Shown here: positions 1 to 8,700 of the stretch, piece by piece
Position numbering within the stretch: position 1 is the stretch's first letter
Layout of the letters: every line of letters begins with the position of its first letter
Assembly: GCA_039029315.1 (NCBI GenBank)
Contig: JBCCGK010000059.1
Location: 1 to 64,000 of the forward strand
Length of the DNA: 64,000 nt
Direction of reading: 5' to 3'
Origin: JBCCCJ01 sp039029315
Lineage (GTDB): Bacteria; Bacteroidota; Bacteroidia; J057
Position numbers and translations under genes: made by a program
The notes under the pieces: model-generated
The model's input: only the letters and a program-made list of their open reading frames with translations
Database searches by the model: none
Told to the model about the DNA's origin: nothing

Positions 1-289
1 ACCATACACTATTACAAGTTTAGGCGAGCTGGCCCCCAAAATTCGGTAAACTGGGGTGGATTTGTGAGTTGGGCTTAGAATTTTGGCGGTTTTTACGCAA
101 CTTTTTGCCGCCAAAAAGTTGCAAAGAAATCTAAAAACAAAAGAAAATAAAAAGCGTACAGTTGTGAATAAATTTTCAATGAGAATTAATCAACATCATC
201 TAAAAATAGCGAAGTTCATTAATTCGAAAAGATGATTTCCAGAGCATATGGGAGGATTTTTCTCCTATAAAAAATGGCCAAAGTCAAAC
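1..289. other. Intergenic region with one hairpin
   Basis: I see no credible gene here. The only clear structure is a perfect hairpin at 97-122: an 11-base arm GCAACTTTTTG, loop CCGC, and the complementary arm, followed by an A-rich stretch. It may terminate a gene that lies left of the window. The region leads into the palindromic repeat at 290-370 and then the MoxR operon. Confidence 0.5.
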
Positions 290-370
290 TAAGAGACTGT
301 TTTGGAATCTGTGCTGAGGAAAAAATACGCATACAAAAAATAAGTAATAGATTTCCAAACAGGCTCTAAG
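290..370. repeat. MITE-like palindrome, internally deleted copy
   Basis: This 81-base copy begins TAAGAGACTGTTT and ends AAACAGGCTCTAAG, the same terminal inverted repeats found at 32351-32517 and 49520-49687. The two outer thirds of the longer copies are joined directly at a TGAG sequence that occurs twice in the full-length form, so the central hairpin was probably lost by deletion between short direct repeats. TAA flanks both ends, as a TA or TAA target duplication would. It ends 23 bases before the start codon of the MoxR gene, so it lies in the leader or promoter of that operon. Confidence 0.75.
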
Positions 371-393
371 CCAAACATAATATCACCAATCCG

Positions 394-1458
394 ATGCCGA
401 CAAGTCCGCCACGATATCATGGAACCGAACTGGAACAGCCAGTGAAGACGCTGATGCCAGACCCTGCCAATCTCGACAACAACATTCCTGTCCATATTCC
501 TGTCTACATTCCGAGCAAGGAACTCATTGATGCAGTCAATATCTGTCTGTATTTGCGAAGACCTCTACTCCTGATGGGAGAACCGGGCTGTGGCAAAACC
601 CGCTTGGCAGAAGCAGTGGCCTATGCATTGTATGGCGACAATTATCTCCAACACTACTTTGAGTGGAACATCAAGTCTACCACCGAAGCCCGAGAAGGCA
701 TCTATACCTTTGACTCCATTCGCCGGCTTCGGGAATCCAATGTGCGTGGAGAAGCAGCATTGCAGGAAGAGGAAGGCTTGACGGGCAAGGATCTGGAACA
801 ATACTTTGTGGACAAACAATACATTCAGAAGGGGCCACTTGCCAAAGCGTTTGATGCCAGTCAGCGGAACAGAAAACCATCCATTTTGCTCATCGATGAG
901 GTAGACAAGGCCGAAATAGATTTTCCCAACGATCTCTTGCTGGAGTTGGACAGAACCCGCTATTATATCGCTGAGACGGATACCTATACAGAGGTGGACA
1001 AAGCATATGCACCGATTATTTTTATCACCAGCAATAATGAAAAAGAACTTCCAGCCGCCTTCTTGCGCCGTTGTCTGTTCCATTATATTCAGTTTCCTTC
1101 CAACAAAATCCTCAATTTGATCCTGAAAGAACGCTTTGTCGATGCAGAGAAACAACTCAGTGAGGACAAGGAAATCTTGAGAAACAAGATCATTCAGGGC
1201 TTTGAGACTTTGCGGGAACGGCTGAAAAACTCCCTGTCCGAAAAACTCATTTCCACCAGTGAATTGATCGATTGGTACGACACGACCTTATGGCAAATCC
1301 TGGACCCAGACAAGTCAGAAGTTACAGAAGAGAACATCAGGGAGCAGCTGGATATTCTGATCAATGAAGGACATAGCCAGCGGGTTGATGTGCCCTTTTT
1401 CCATGTGTTGCTCAAAAATCTTGAAACCATTTCCCTGGTATTACCGGAAGCCAAATGA
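394..1458 (+). CDS. MoxR-family AAA+ ATPase of a conflict-type operon
   Basis: This cytoplasmic AAA+ ATPase of 354 residues has a Walker A GEPGCGKT at about 62-69, a Walker B ILLIDEVDKA at about 164-173, a sensor-1 TSNNE at about 212-216 and a paired arginine RR at 225-226. These fit the MoxR group, which uses ATP hydrolysis to remodel or activate partner proteins and typically works with a vWA protein. Its stop codon overlaps the start of the vWA gene (ATGA), so the two are translationally coupled. The insert between Walker A and B (about 100-150), rich in charged residues, is where the family varies. I infer that it is the NTP-dependent switch of the four-gene system. Fold and activity are secure; the biological role rests on gene context. 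Confidence 0.93.
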   Translation: MPTSPPRYHGTELEQPVKTLMPDPANLDNNIPVHIPVYIPSKELIDAVNICLYLRRPLLLMGEPGCGKTRLAEAVAYALYGDNYLQHYFEWNIKSTTEAREGIYTFDSIRRLRESNVRGEAALQEEEGLTGKDLEQYFVDKQYIQKGPLAKAFDASQRNRKPSILLIDEVDKAEIDFPNDLLLELDRTRYYIAETDTYTEVDKAYAPIIFITSNNEKELPAAFLRRCLFHYIQFPSNKILNLILKERFVDAEKQLSEDKEILRNKIIQGFETLRERLKNSLSEKLISTSELIDWYDTTLWQILDPDKSEVTEENIREQLDILINEGHSQRVDVPFFHVLLKNLETISLVLPEAK

Positions 1459-2684
1459 ATTCTGCAGAGCCGTTTCTCCCTTTGATTGAGTTTTTTCATC
1501 AGCTTCGAAGCCGTGGCTTCGAGCTGGGGATAGGAGAATATCAATTGTTGCTTGACGCCTTGGAGACGGGAAGCTGGATTCCTCCATCCGAAGAAGGATC
1601 TGGAGATTGGAAACAGGCGATGTTTCGGCTATGCTGCACCCTGTGGTACAAACCCAATCAGAGTTTGAAGATTTTTACAGAACTTTTCGAAGACAGCTGG
1701 CAAAAGCACCTTCGCACCCGCAAAAGAATGAGAAAGAGATCCCGGGCTCATCCAACAGAAAAGCAGGAAGACTCCAGTGCACGTGACAGAGCCACTCCTT
1801 CCGAGGAAAGCAGATCCATAGACTTGCCTACCCCTGATGAACCCAATGAGAAAGAGGAAGCTGTGCGAAACAATCAAACAGAACCCCTGAAGGATACTCG
1901 CTCTCCATCATCCCGAAAAAAACTAGAAGAAATCTTTGTCAGTTATGAAAGCACAAAAACAAGAAATGGGGTGCCGGATGAAGGACATCTGCTCGAACAA
2001 GAACGCTTGGCCAGCAACAATTTTTTGTTTACCGGTGCCTATCTTCCCATCAGCAAGCGAGAAATGAAGCTGAACTGGCGCTATCTTCGCACCCAGCAAC
2101 AAGTGGCGCCTTCTGATGAGTTGCACGTCCCCAAAATGGTGGATCGGTTGGCCCGTATCGGACATGTAGAGCCTGTTTATAAGCGAGAAACGACCTATCG
2201 ATCCCAATTGATGATCCTGATAGATGTTCATGAATCGATGTCAGCCTTTGGCGAGTTTGCGCATACCCTGGCAGACTTTGCGGTAAAGGGGAAGTTCAAG
2301 AAAGTGCCGTCAGTCTATTACTTCAATGAGATACCTGAAAAGCATCTCTATACCAATATCCAGCAAACTGAAGCCATTCAGGTGCAAGAGTTGATCGACA
2401 GATTCAATCGACGGAAGGTGGATTTGCTGATCATCAGTGATGCAGGAGCCGCAAAAGGAAGGTATAGTGAGGAACGGGTGCTACGTACCAGACGTGCCAT
2501 CAGAAAATTGCAAGGCTATGCCAATAAAATCGTCTGGATCAATCCTATGCCAGAACATCGCTGGTATGATAGTTCAGCCGACTATATCGCCGACTTGATT
2601 GTTCCCATGTTCGAAGCAAGCAACATCGGCTTGATGCGTGCCATAGATGTCTTAAGAGGAAAACACCAATTGGAAGATGTTTGA
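1455..2684 (+). CDS. vWA (CoxE-like) domain protein, partner of MoxR
   Basis: The 409-residue protein has an N-terminal helical region (1-90), a highly charged, probably disordered linker (90-150) and a C-terminal von Willebrand A fold (about 250-400). The metal site is unusual: the canonical DxSxS appears as DVHES at 257-261, with His in place of the first Ser. Further vWA strands are visible around LLIISDAG (324-331). MoxR and vWA proteins form ATPase-adaptor pairs, and this gene overlaps moxR upstream by 4 bases and the caspase gene downstream by 8 bases. I infer that it links the ATPase to the two large downstream proteins. Whether the altered site still binds Mg2+ cannot be judged from sequence. 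Confidence 0.88.
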   Translation: MNSAEPFLPLIEFFHQLRSRGFELGIGEYQLLLDALETGSWIPPSEEGSGDWKQAMFRLCCTLWYKPNQSLKIFTELFEDSWQKHLRTRKRMRKRSRAHPTEKQEDSSARDRATPSEESRSIDLPTPDEPNEKEEAVRNNQTEPLKDTRSPSSRKKLEEIFVSYESTKTRNGVPDEGHLLEQERLASNNFLFTGAYLPISKREMKLNWRYLRTQQQVAPSDELHVPKMVDRLARIGHVEPVYKRETTYRSQLMILIDVHESMSAFGEFAHTLADFAVKGKFKKVPSVYYFNEIPEKHLYTNIQQTEAIQVQELIDRFNRRKVDLLIISDAGAAKGRYSEERVLRTRRAIRKLQGYANKIVWINPMPEHRWYDSSADYIADLIVPMFEASNIGLMRAIDVLRGKHQLEDV

Positions 2685-5600
2685 TACCCTGTCCATAGAC
2701 CTTCAGGATCGCTGGCGAGGCTATCAGCAGCGATACAGGAACTTGTACAATCCGCTTTTTCTGGAAGCATTTGGGGAGCGCTATGAAGGACATGAGCTGT
2801 TTGCATGGCATGCTGCCTTTCCAGGCATTGTTACCCCGGACCTTCTTTATCAGATCTGGTTCAATTTCAGGCTATATCCATCCCAAACTCCGCTTGTCGG
2901 AGAGGGTAGTAGTAGAAAAAAAAGAATCTTTGCCTTTCCCAATTTTTTGGTGTCCGATTTTTTGCAATCGAGTCTCTGTGAAGAAGTGGGCCATCATCAA
3001 TATGCCATCAATCGGGAGCTTCGGGCCTACTTTTTGGAAAAACTCAAAGCAGATGAACGTTTTGGAGAAGAACGTATCCTCGGTTTGGCGACCCTTCTGG
3101 AGCAATATCGCAAACAAAAACCCAAAATCTCAGAGCAATCCGGCCTGGGAGAATACCATCGGTGGGTAGCTCGGGCCTCTCTCAATCCTCAGGCCATGGC
3201 CAAAGAGTTTGGCGACCATCTGAAAACATTGGTTGAGCAGCTTGGCGAAGATCGAAGCAAACTGGTAGAGATCCGAAAAATGAAGCGCCTGCTCAAGGAT
3301 CTGTCCAGAACGGATGAGGCTTTCAGCGATTTGGCCGAGTACAGTGAGGTCATGGATGATTATTTGGTCGGAAAAAAAGCCAGAGGCGGTCAGAAAGCCA
3401 TTCTCTCCAATGTGCCACAAGGTCCGGGGGCAGTTGCATTGCCTTTTTACACAGAACTCAAGGAAGAGCTCGGATTGGGCGAAAAGGAATATGTGCGGCA
3501 GTATTTTGAAAAAGGGAAAAATAAAGTCTATGCCCTCGTGGTCGGCATCAACACCTATGCAGACCCATCCATCACACCACTTGCCGGAGCTGTGAAGGAT
3601 GTCCTGGCCATAGAATCGTATCTGAAGGAGACGTTTGAGCCGGATGTGTTGGAGCTAAAAACCCTCATTGATGAGCAAGCAACACAGAAAAAAATTGTCC
3701 GTGGGTTCCTGGATCATCTAGGGACAGCAGGTCCGGGCGATGTCGCCCTCTTCTTTTTTGCAGGGCAGGGCTCACAGGAAGAAGCCGACGAAATCTTTTG
3801 GGAGCTCGAACCAGACAAAAAGCTGGAAACCATCCTGGCGTATGATTCCCGGACGATCAATTCGCCTCATGATTTGACCTATAGAGAATTGTCAGCGCTG
3901 ATCTATTTGCTGGACAAGCGGAAACCGAATATTCTCCTGGTGATCGATGCCTGTCATTCGGGCAAGGATCATGAAGAATTTCTGACTGTAGAAGCGGCAG
4001 AAGAAGCGGAGGACTATGATCTGCCAGAACAGCAGGCCTATGGAAATGAACAGGCAGAAGAGGATTTTGGAGATGATTTTTTTCAGCAGAGCAGGGCGAT
4101 CCAGGATGCTGGCAGGCCGCGCCCTCCCAGCGATTTTCTGTTCAATCAGATGGAAGAGTTTGGAGATGAATTCTCCCAATTGTTTGAGAGAAATGAACGC
4201 CTGACCACATTTCCTGAAGGCAGTCATGTATATTTCTCCAGTGGAATGAGCCATGAAAAGGCCTATGAGCAGACAATAGACGGAGAATCCCGAGGGGTAT
4301 TTTCCTATGAATTCCTGGAAGTGCTGAAAGGCTTGACCCATCCTGTGTCCAATGCGCAAGTATTATTACGAATTCAGGAACGGGTGAGGCAGCGGCAAAC
4401 CGAGCAAACCCCTCAACTCTATGTGAGCGGAGAATCAAAAAGCGGAGATTTGTTTCTCTTCGGAGCGCTGGAATACAAACGAACAGACCTCAATTCCGCC
4501 TTCCTGCAAGAGATCGCCCGGATCTTGAGTGAGTCCTCTCTCAAAATCAAAGGGATTCTTTCCCGAAAGATCATCCCGGACGAGGAATTATTGGAGGCAG
4601 TGATTGAGCAATATCCCAGCCCAACATCCTTCCTGCTCAAGACCCTTCTCCACACCGCTGAACAAGAAAAAAGTACCCGCCTGTCGTTGGCGAAACAAGT
4701 CAGTCAGAGCTTGATGCAGCTGACGGTGCATCTCTTATTGACTGAACTGGCCAATACTTATTTAAGGCAAACAGAATTGGTTAAATCTGTCGAATTGACT
4801 GAGCAGATCGAAGCATTTTTTCACCATACTCGCCCGCGTCATGAAGGCTTTGATATGCATGGACTGATGCTGGAAATCATACAATTTTTGGACGAGACAG
4901 AATCCGAAACAATTCTTCCAGATTGGCGCAGCTTCCGGGATTCTATGGATTCGGAATGGGAAGAAGCCTACAGATTTTTTCATGGAGAAGAAGACCGAGA
5001 AATATTGGTCGACAATGCGTTCATTGACAAGCAACTCCTGGTTCTGTTGACTCGATTTGTATACCTGACCCGATATGATATGTTGTCAGTGAAAGATGTG
5101 CAGCTACAATCTCCCCCACATCGGACAGCAGACTATTTGGTCGAGTGTATGTACCTCCGCAAAATCGATGGACTAGAGAATAGACCCGCTGAATCATTCG
5201 AGATGGATCAATTGTTGGACAATCAATCTGTTCTCCTCCTCAATGGAAAAAACGAAGCCTTGAACCTCAACCCCCTGCTGCTGGACAAACGGACTCTGAA
5301 TGGATTCGATGGGGCAGATCTGTATGTCTTTTCACATCAAGAGCGCAGGTCCGGGGAGTATGTATATCATCAGGGGATCGATCCTTCGGGATCAAAAGAG
5401 CTACGTGTTTCTTCAGACACATATCCTGAAATTCATGAGTTGATGGAGCGTTTGAAACAGCTATTGCTGGAGGGAAAAGGCTCACACTTTCAACGCATTT
5501 CCGCTCTGGTGAACAAAGGCTTGCTGGAAGAAGCAATTAATTTGTTAGAGATGATTGCTGAAGATGGTGGGATGACACAGTTGTTCGATGAGGCAAGTAA

Positions 5601-5733
5601 ACTGTCGAAGCAATACGATGATCTGCTTGACTTACGAAAAAAAGGACTTAAGAATTCAGAAGATGACGAGCGAGAAGTGAAGCGAATATCAGATATGATC
5701 CTGACCCTCGCAAAACAATTGAAAACTTCCTAG
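2677..5733 (+). CDS. Caspase-fold protein with C-terminal EAD11-like domain; catalytic His replaced by Gln
   Basis: The 1018-residue protein has four parts. Residues 1-260 form a helical N-terminal module of a kind that I associate with the third member of MoxR-vWA systems. Residues 282-600 are a peptidase C14 (caspase) fold, starting at YALVVGINTY, with the Cys motif DACHSG (Cys426) and a long acidic insert at about 433-500. Residues 650-930 are a module shared with the next gene. Residues 938-1015 are an EAD11-like helical domain. Where caspases have SGHG, this protein has AGQG, so the catalytic His is Gln364 (codon 3766-3768). It overlaps the vWA gene by 8 bases and is 12 bases from the hub gene. 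It may be a scaffold, a regulated pseudoprotease, or use another general base. Confidence 0.88.
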   Translation: MFDTLSIDLQDRWRGYQQRYRNLYNPLFLEAFGERYEGHELFAWHAAFPGIVTPDLLYQIWFNFRLYPSQTPLVGEGSSRKKRIFAFPNFLVSDFLQSSLCEEVGHHQYAINRELRAYFLEKLKADERFGEERILGLATLLEQYRKQKPKISEQSGLGEYHRWVARASLNPQAMAKEFGDHLKTLVEQLGEDRSKLVEIRKMKRLLKDLSRTDEAFSDLAEYSEVMDDYLVGKKARGGQKAILSNVPQGPGAVALPFYTELKEELGLGEKEYVRQYFEKGKNKVYALVVGINTYADPSITPLAGAVKDVLAIESYLKETFEPDVLELKTLIDEQATQKKIVRGFLDHLGTAGPGDVALFFFAGQGSQEEADEIFWELEPDKKLETILAYDSRTINSPHDLTYRELSALIYLLDKRKPNILLVIDACHSGKDHEEFLTVEAAEEAEDYDLPEQQAYGNEQAEEDFGDDFFQQSRAIQDAGRPRPPSDFLFNQMEEFGDEFSQLFERNERLTTFPEGSHVYFSSGMSHEKAYEQTIDGESRGVFSYEFLEVLKGLTHPVSNAQVLLRIQERVRQRQTEQTPQLYVSGESKSGDLFLFGALEYKRTDLNSAFLQEIARILSESSLKIKGILSRKIIPDEELLEAVIEQYPSPTSFLLKTLLHTAEQEKSTRLSLAKQVSQSLMQLTVHLLLTELANTYLRQTELVKSVELTEQIEAFFHHTRPRHEGFDMHGLMLEIIQFLDETESETILPDWRSFRDSMDSEWEEAYRFFHGEEDREILVDNAFIDKQLLVLLTRFVYLTRYDMLSVKDVQLQSPPHRTADYLVECMYLRKIDGLENRPAESFEMDQLLDNQSVLLLNGKNEALNLNPLLLDKRTLNGFDGADLYVFSHQERRSGEYVYHQGIDPSGSKELRVSSDTYPEIHELMERLKQLLLEGKGSHFQRISALVNKGLLEEAINLLEMIAEDGGMTQLFDEASKLSKQYDDLLDLRKKGLKNSEDDEREVKRISDMILTLAKQLKTS

Positions 5734-5745
5734 ACTACTCCCCAC

Positions 5746-8700
5746 ATGACTCCACAAACTCCCGTCATATTGTTTCTTCTAGGCAAGGATGTAGCCGATC
5801 CTTCCTTCTCCCTGATTGAAGAAACTCAAAAATGGGTGAGCATATTGGAAGCTGTAGGAGGAGGGGCGTATGAGGTCCATCTGAGCTATGGGTTGGAGAT
5901 ACAAGATCTGCCTGAGCAAATCGATGAATACAGAGACCGCGTGATTTTCCTGCATATAGGAGGAGAATTTGAGTTGCCAAGGCCAGCCCCAAGTGACATT
6001 CGGATCAGGCCGCCCGAACAACACCAACAGACACAAAAGAAGGAACCCAAGCGACGCTTGAAGATCAAACGCAAAGGTGAGAGTCCGCCACCGATACAAC
6101 AAGAGGAAAAAAAACCTACCATTTCGATCAATCCCAGAGGTCGATTGCCAAAGGAATTTGAAGCCTTTGGGCAGCTGCGGGACTGCCCAAATTTGCAAGT
6201 AGTCTTCTTGCAAATGGGATATTTCCATCAATTTCGGGCTCAGCTTCCTCAATTGAATGTGCCTGCTGTTATTCTGCCACGAGAGGAAATGGCAGAAGAG
6301 GCGGTTCGCCTGTTTGCCCGTGAGTTGTATCAGTCCTTGTCGGAAGGAAGCATCCTGAAAGGCGCAGTAGACAGGGGGAATGCCTATCTGAATGCCAGCG
6401 GATCTGAGGATGAACTATATGCCTCTGAGCAGGACCCACAACTGGAAATCAAACAATTGATTACAGAGGGCAAACTGGAAGAAGCATTACAACAAATGAT
6501 GGGGCTCGCCCGCGAATATGGAGCTGGCACCCAGGCAGATTCTGTGGCGATCCAATCCCAGAAATACAATCAGTTGCAACATGAGATAAGGCTTGGACTG
6601 ATACCCCCTTCCGAAGCCAATGTCCAGACAAATCGAATAATAATGCGACTCCTCTCCATGCTAAATGAGATGAGTATATTTGTTAAGGAGGACATTCAAT
6701 TAACGGAAGAAGGAGCATATGAAATTGTGCTGGCTGCTGAACGAGAGGAAGTCTATCAGTGGCGTTTGCCAGTGGCAGATCCCTTGTATTCCTCCTATTC
6801 CGATTCATCCAGGGAGGAAGTGTATGCCTTGATCAAAAATAATAAACTTGCGGATGCTATAGAATTCCTGAATGAATATGCCAACAATGCTGCTGATGGC
6901 AATATGCTATCTGAGGTGGCAATTCTCTCAAATGCCTATCAACGCCAGACCCGCAATCTGAATGCAGGGAAGATCTCTCTGGAAGAGTTCCATCAAGAGG
7001 AGGACCAGCTTATTCATTCCTTGCTCAATGCGGCCGAGGAAATCTCTTCAGACCCGCCTCCGTCTGAAGATCGCCAAGCCTTTGACAAAGAAGCCTTCCT
7101 CCAGCTAGTGAAAGAGGATAAAATTGCTGAGGGATTCCATCAACTGGAAGACTATGCAAGAAGGAATAATGATGATCGCCTACGGATAGAGGTCATCCGT
7201 CTTTATGCTCGATACGATCGAAGCATGCGGAACAAACATGTGGGAATCATTTCCCTCATAGAAGCGCATCAGGAAGAAGACCGGATTGTGCATTCTTTGC
7301 TCAATTTGGCGGAGGAATTTCCGTCAGAAAGACAGCCACAAGATGATCGCCAAGCCTTTGCCAAGCAAGCCTTTGTCAATGTTGTTAAGGAGGATAAGAT
7401 GATTCAGGCATTAGATCTGCTGGAAGGCTATGCAAGGAGCAGTAATGATGACGCCCTGCGAATCGAGATCATCCGTCTTCATGCGCGCCACTATCGTACA
7501 ATGGATAGCAGACTGAATGGGACAATGTCCTTTAAAGTATTTCAACCAGAAACAGAAAAGATCGCCACTACTGTAGTTCAGATTGCAGAAGAGGTATCGC
7601 CAGGAATAGGAAAACAAACATCTTCCCAGGAAACACCAGCTGTACTGGATACAACTACCTTGATCGAGTATCTCAAGCACGATCAACAGAGGGAGGCATT
7701 GGATCTAATGGAAGACTATGCGGTTAAGATAAAGGCAACAAATCTTTATCCGGAGTTGATATTGCTGTATCGCCGGTATCATCAGCTAGTGGCAAGTCTG
7801 CTAGATGAATTTGTCAGCAGAGAGAGTGCCCTGCTGGAACAAGACAAGATCTTGACTAGCTCTCTTCATTGGACAGGAGAATTGCTTTCCATTCCTATTG
7901 TAGAGGCATTCGTTCAGGAGGACACTGCTTCATTTGACACAGCACACGTACTGGAATTGCTTGAGCGGAGAGGATTGGAGGAAGCATTTGAGCTGTTGGA
8001 AGAATATGCAAAGGCGACAAAAGCCAATGATCTTTTTGGGGAAATAATCCGATTATATCGTCGCTTCACTCAATCAAATCGACAGCTGGAGGAGCAGAAG
8101 ATTTCTGAAGATGAAGATGGGCTGAATAAAAATCGAATTTTGGGGGCCTTGCGCTCTCTGGTTCAGGAAATAGCAGAAACAGAGACTTCCAACACGGCTG
8201 ATCAGGCGAAAACAAGTGGGTCGAGTGCTGAAATCAAGAACTTGCTCACCCAACAAAAAGTCGCTGAAGCCATTGAACACATGATGTCTCAGCTAAATGA
8301 GGAAGAGAATGGCGAATGGACAAACAGGCTAACTCTCCTGAAGAATCAGTGGGGTCGCTTGCAAAAGGATCGTCAAAGATTACTGGTGTTATGGGAGGAC
8401 GCTGAGGTGGAGGAGCGAAGAATTATTCAGACACTTCTTCAACTGCTAGAGGAATTTCCCTTTGATGCTGTTAGCCCAAATTCTATCCTCCTGAATGTGT
8501 TGTGGGAGGCTTTGGCGGAAGAAAATGATCAGATCTCAGAAACCATAGCCAGAGAATCGGGGGGGGAAGTCATCCGGGAGCGTGAGAAGAGAAGGATGAT
8601 ATTAGAAGCTCTGCCATTCATCTTTGCGGAACCTCTGCGCATCCTCATGATTCCTGCCAGAAGCAAAGGCATAGAGGAGGATTTGCGAAAACCTGGAAAA

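Noticed and set aside
565..1155. A 196-codon open frame on the minus strand inside moxR
   Set aside because: It lies opposite a gene with clear AAA+ motifs and has no domain of its own.
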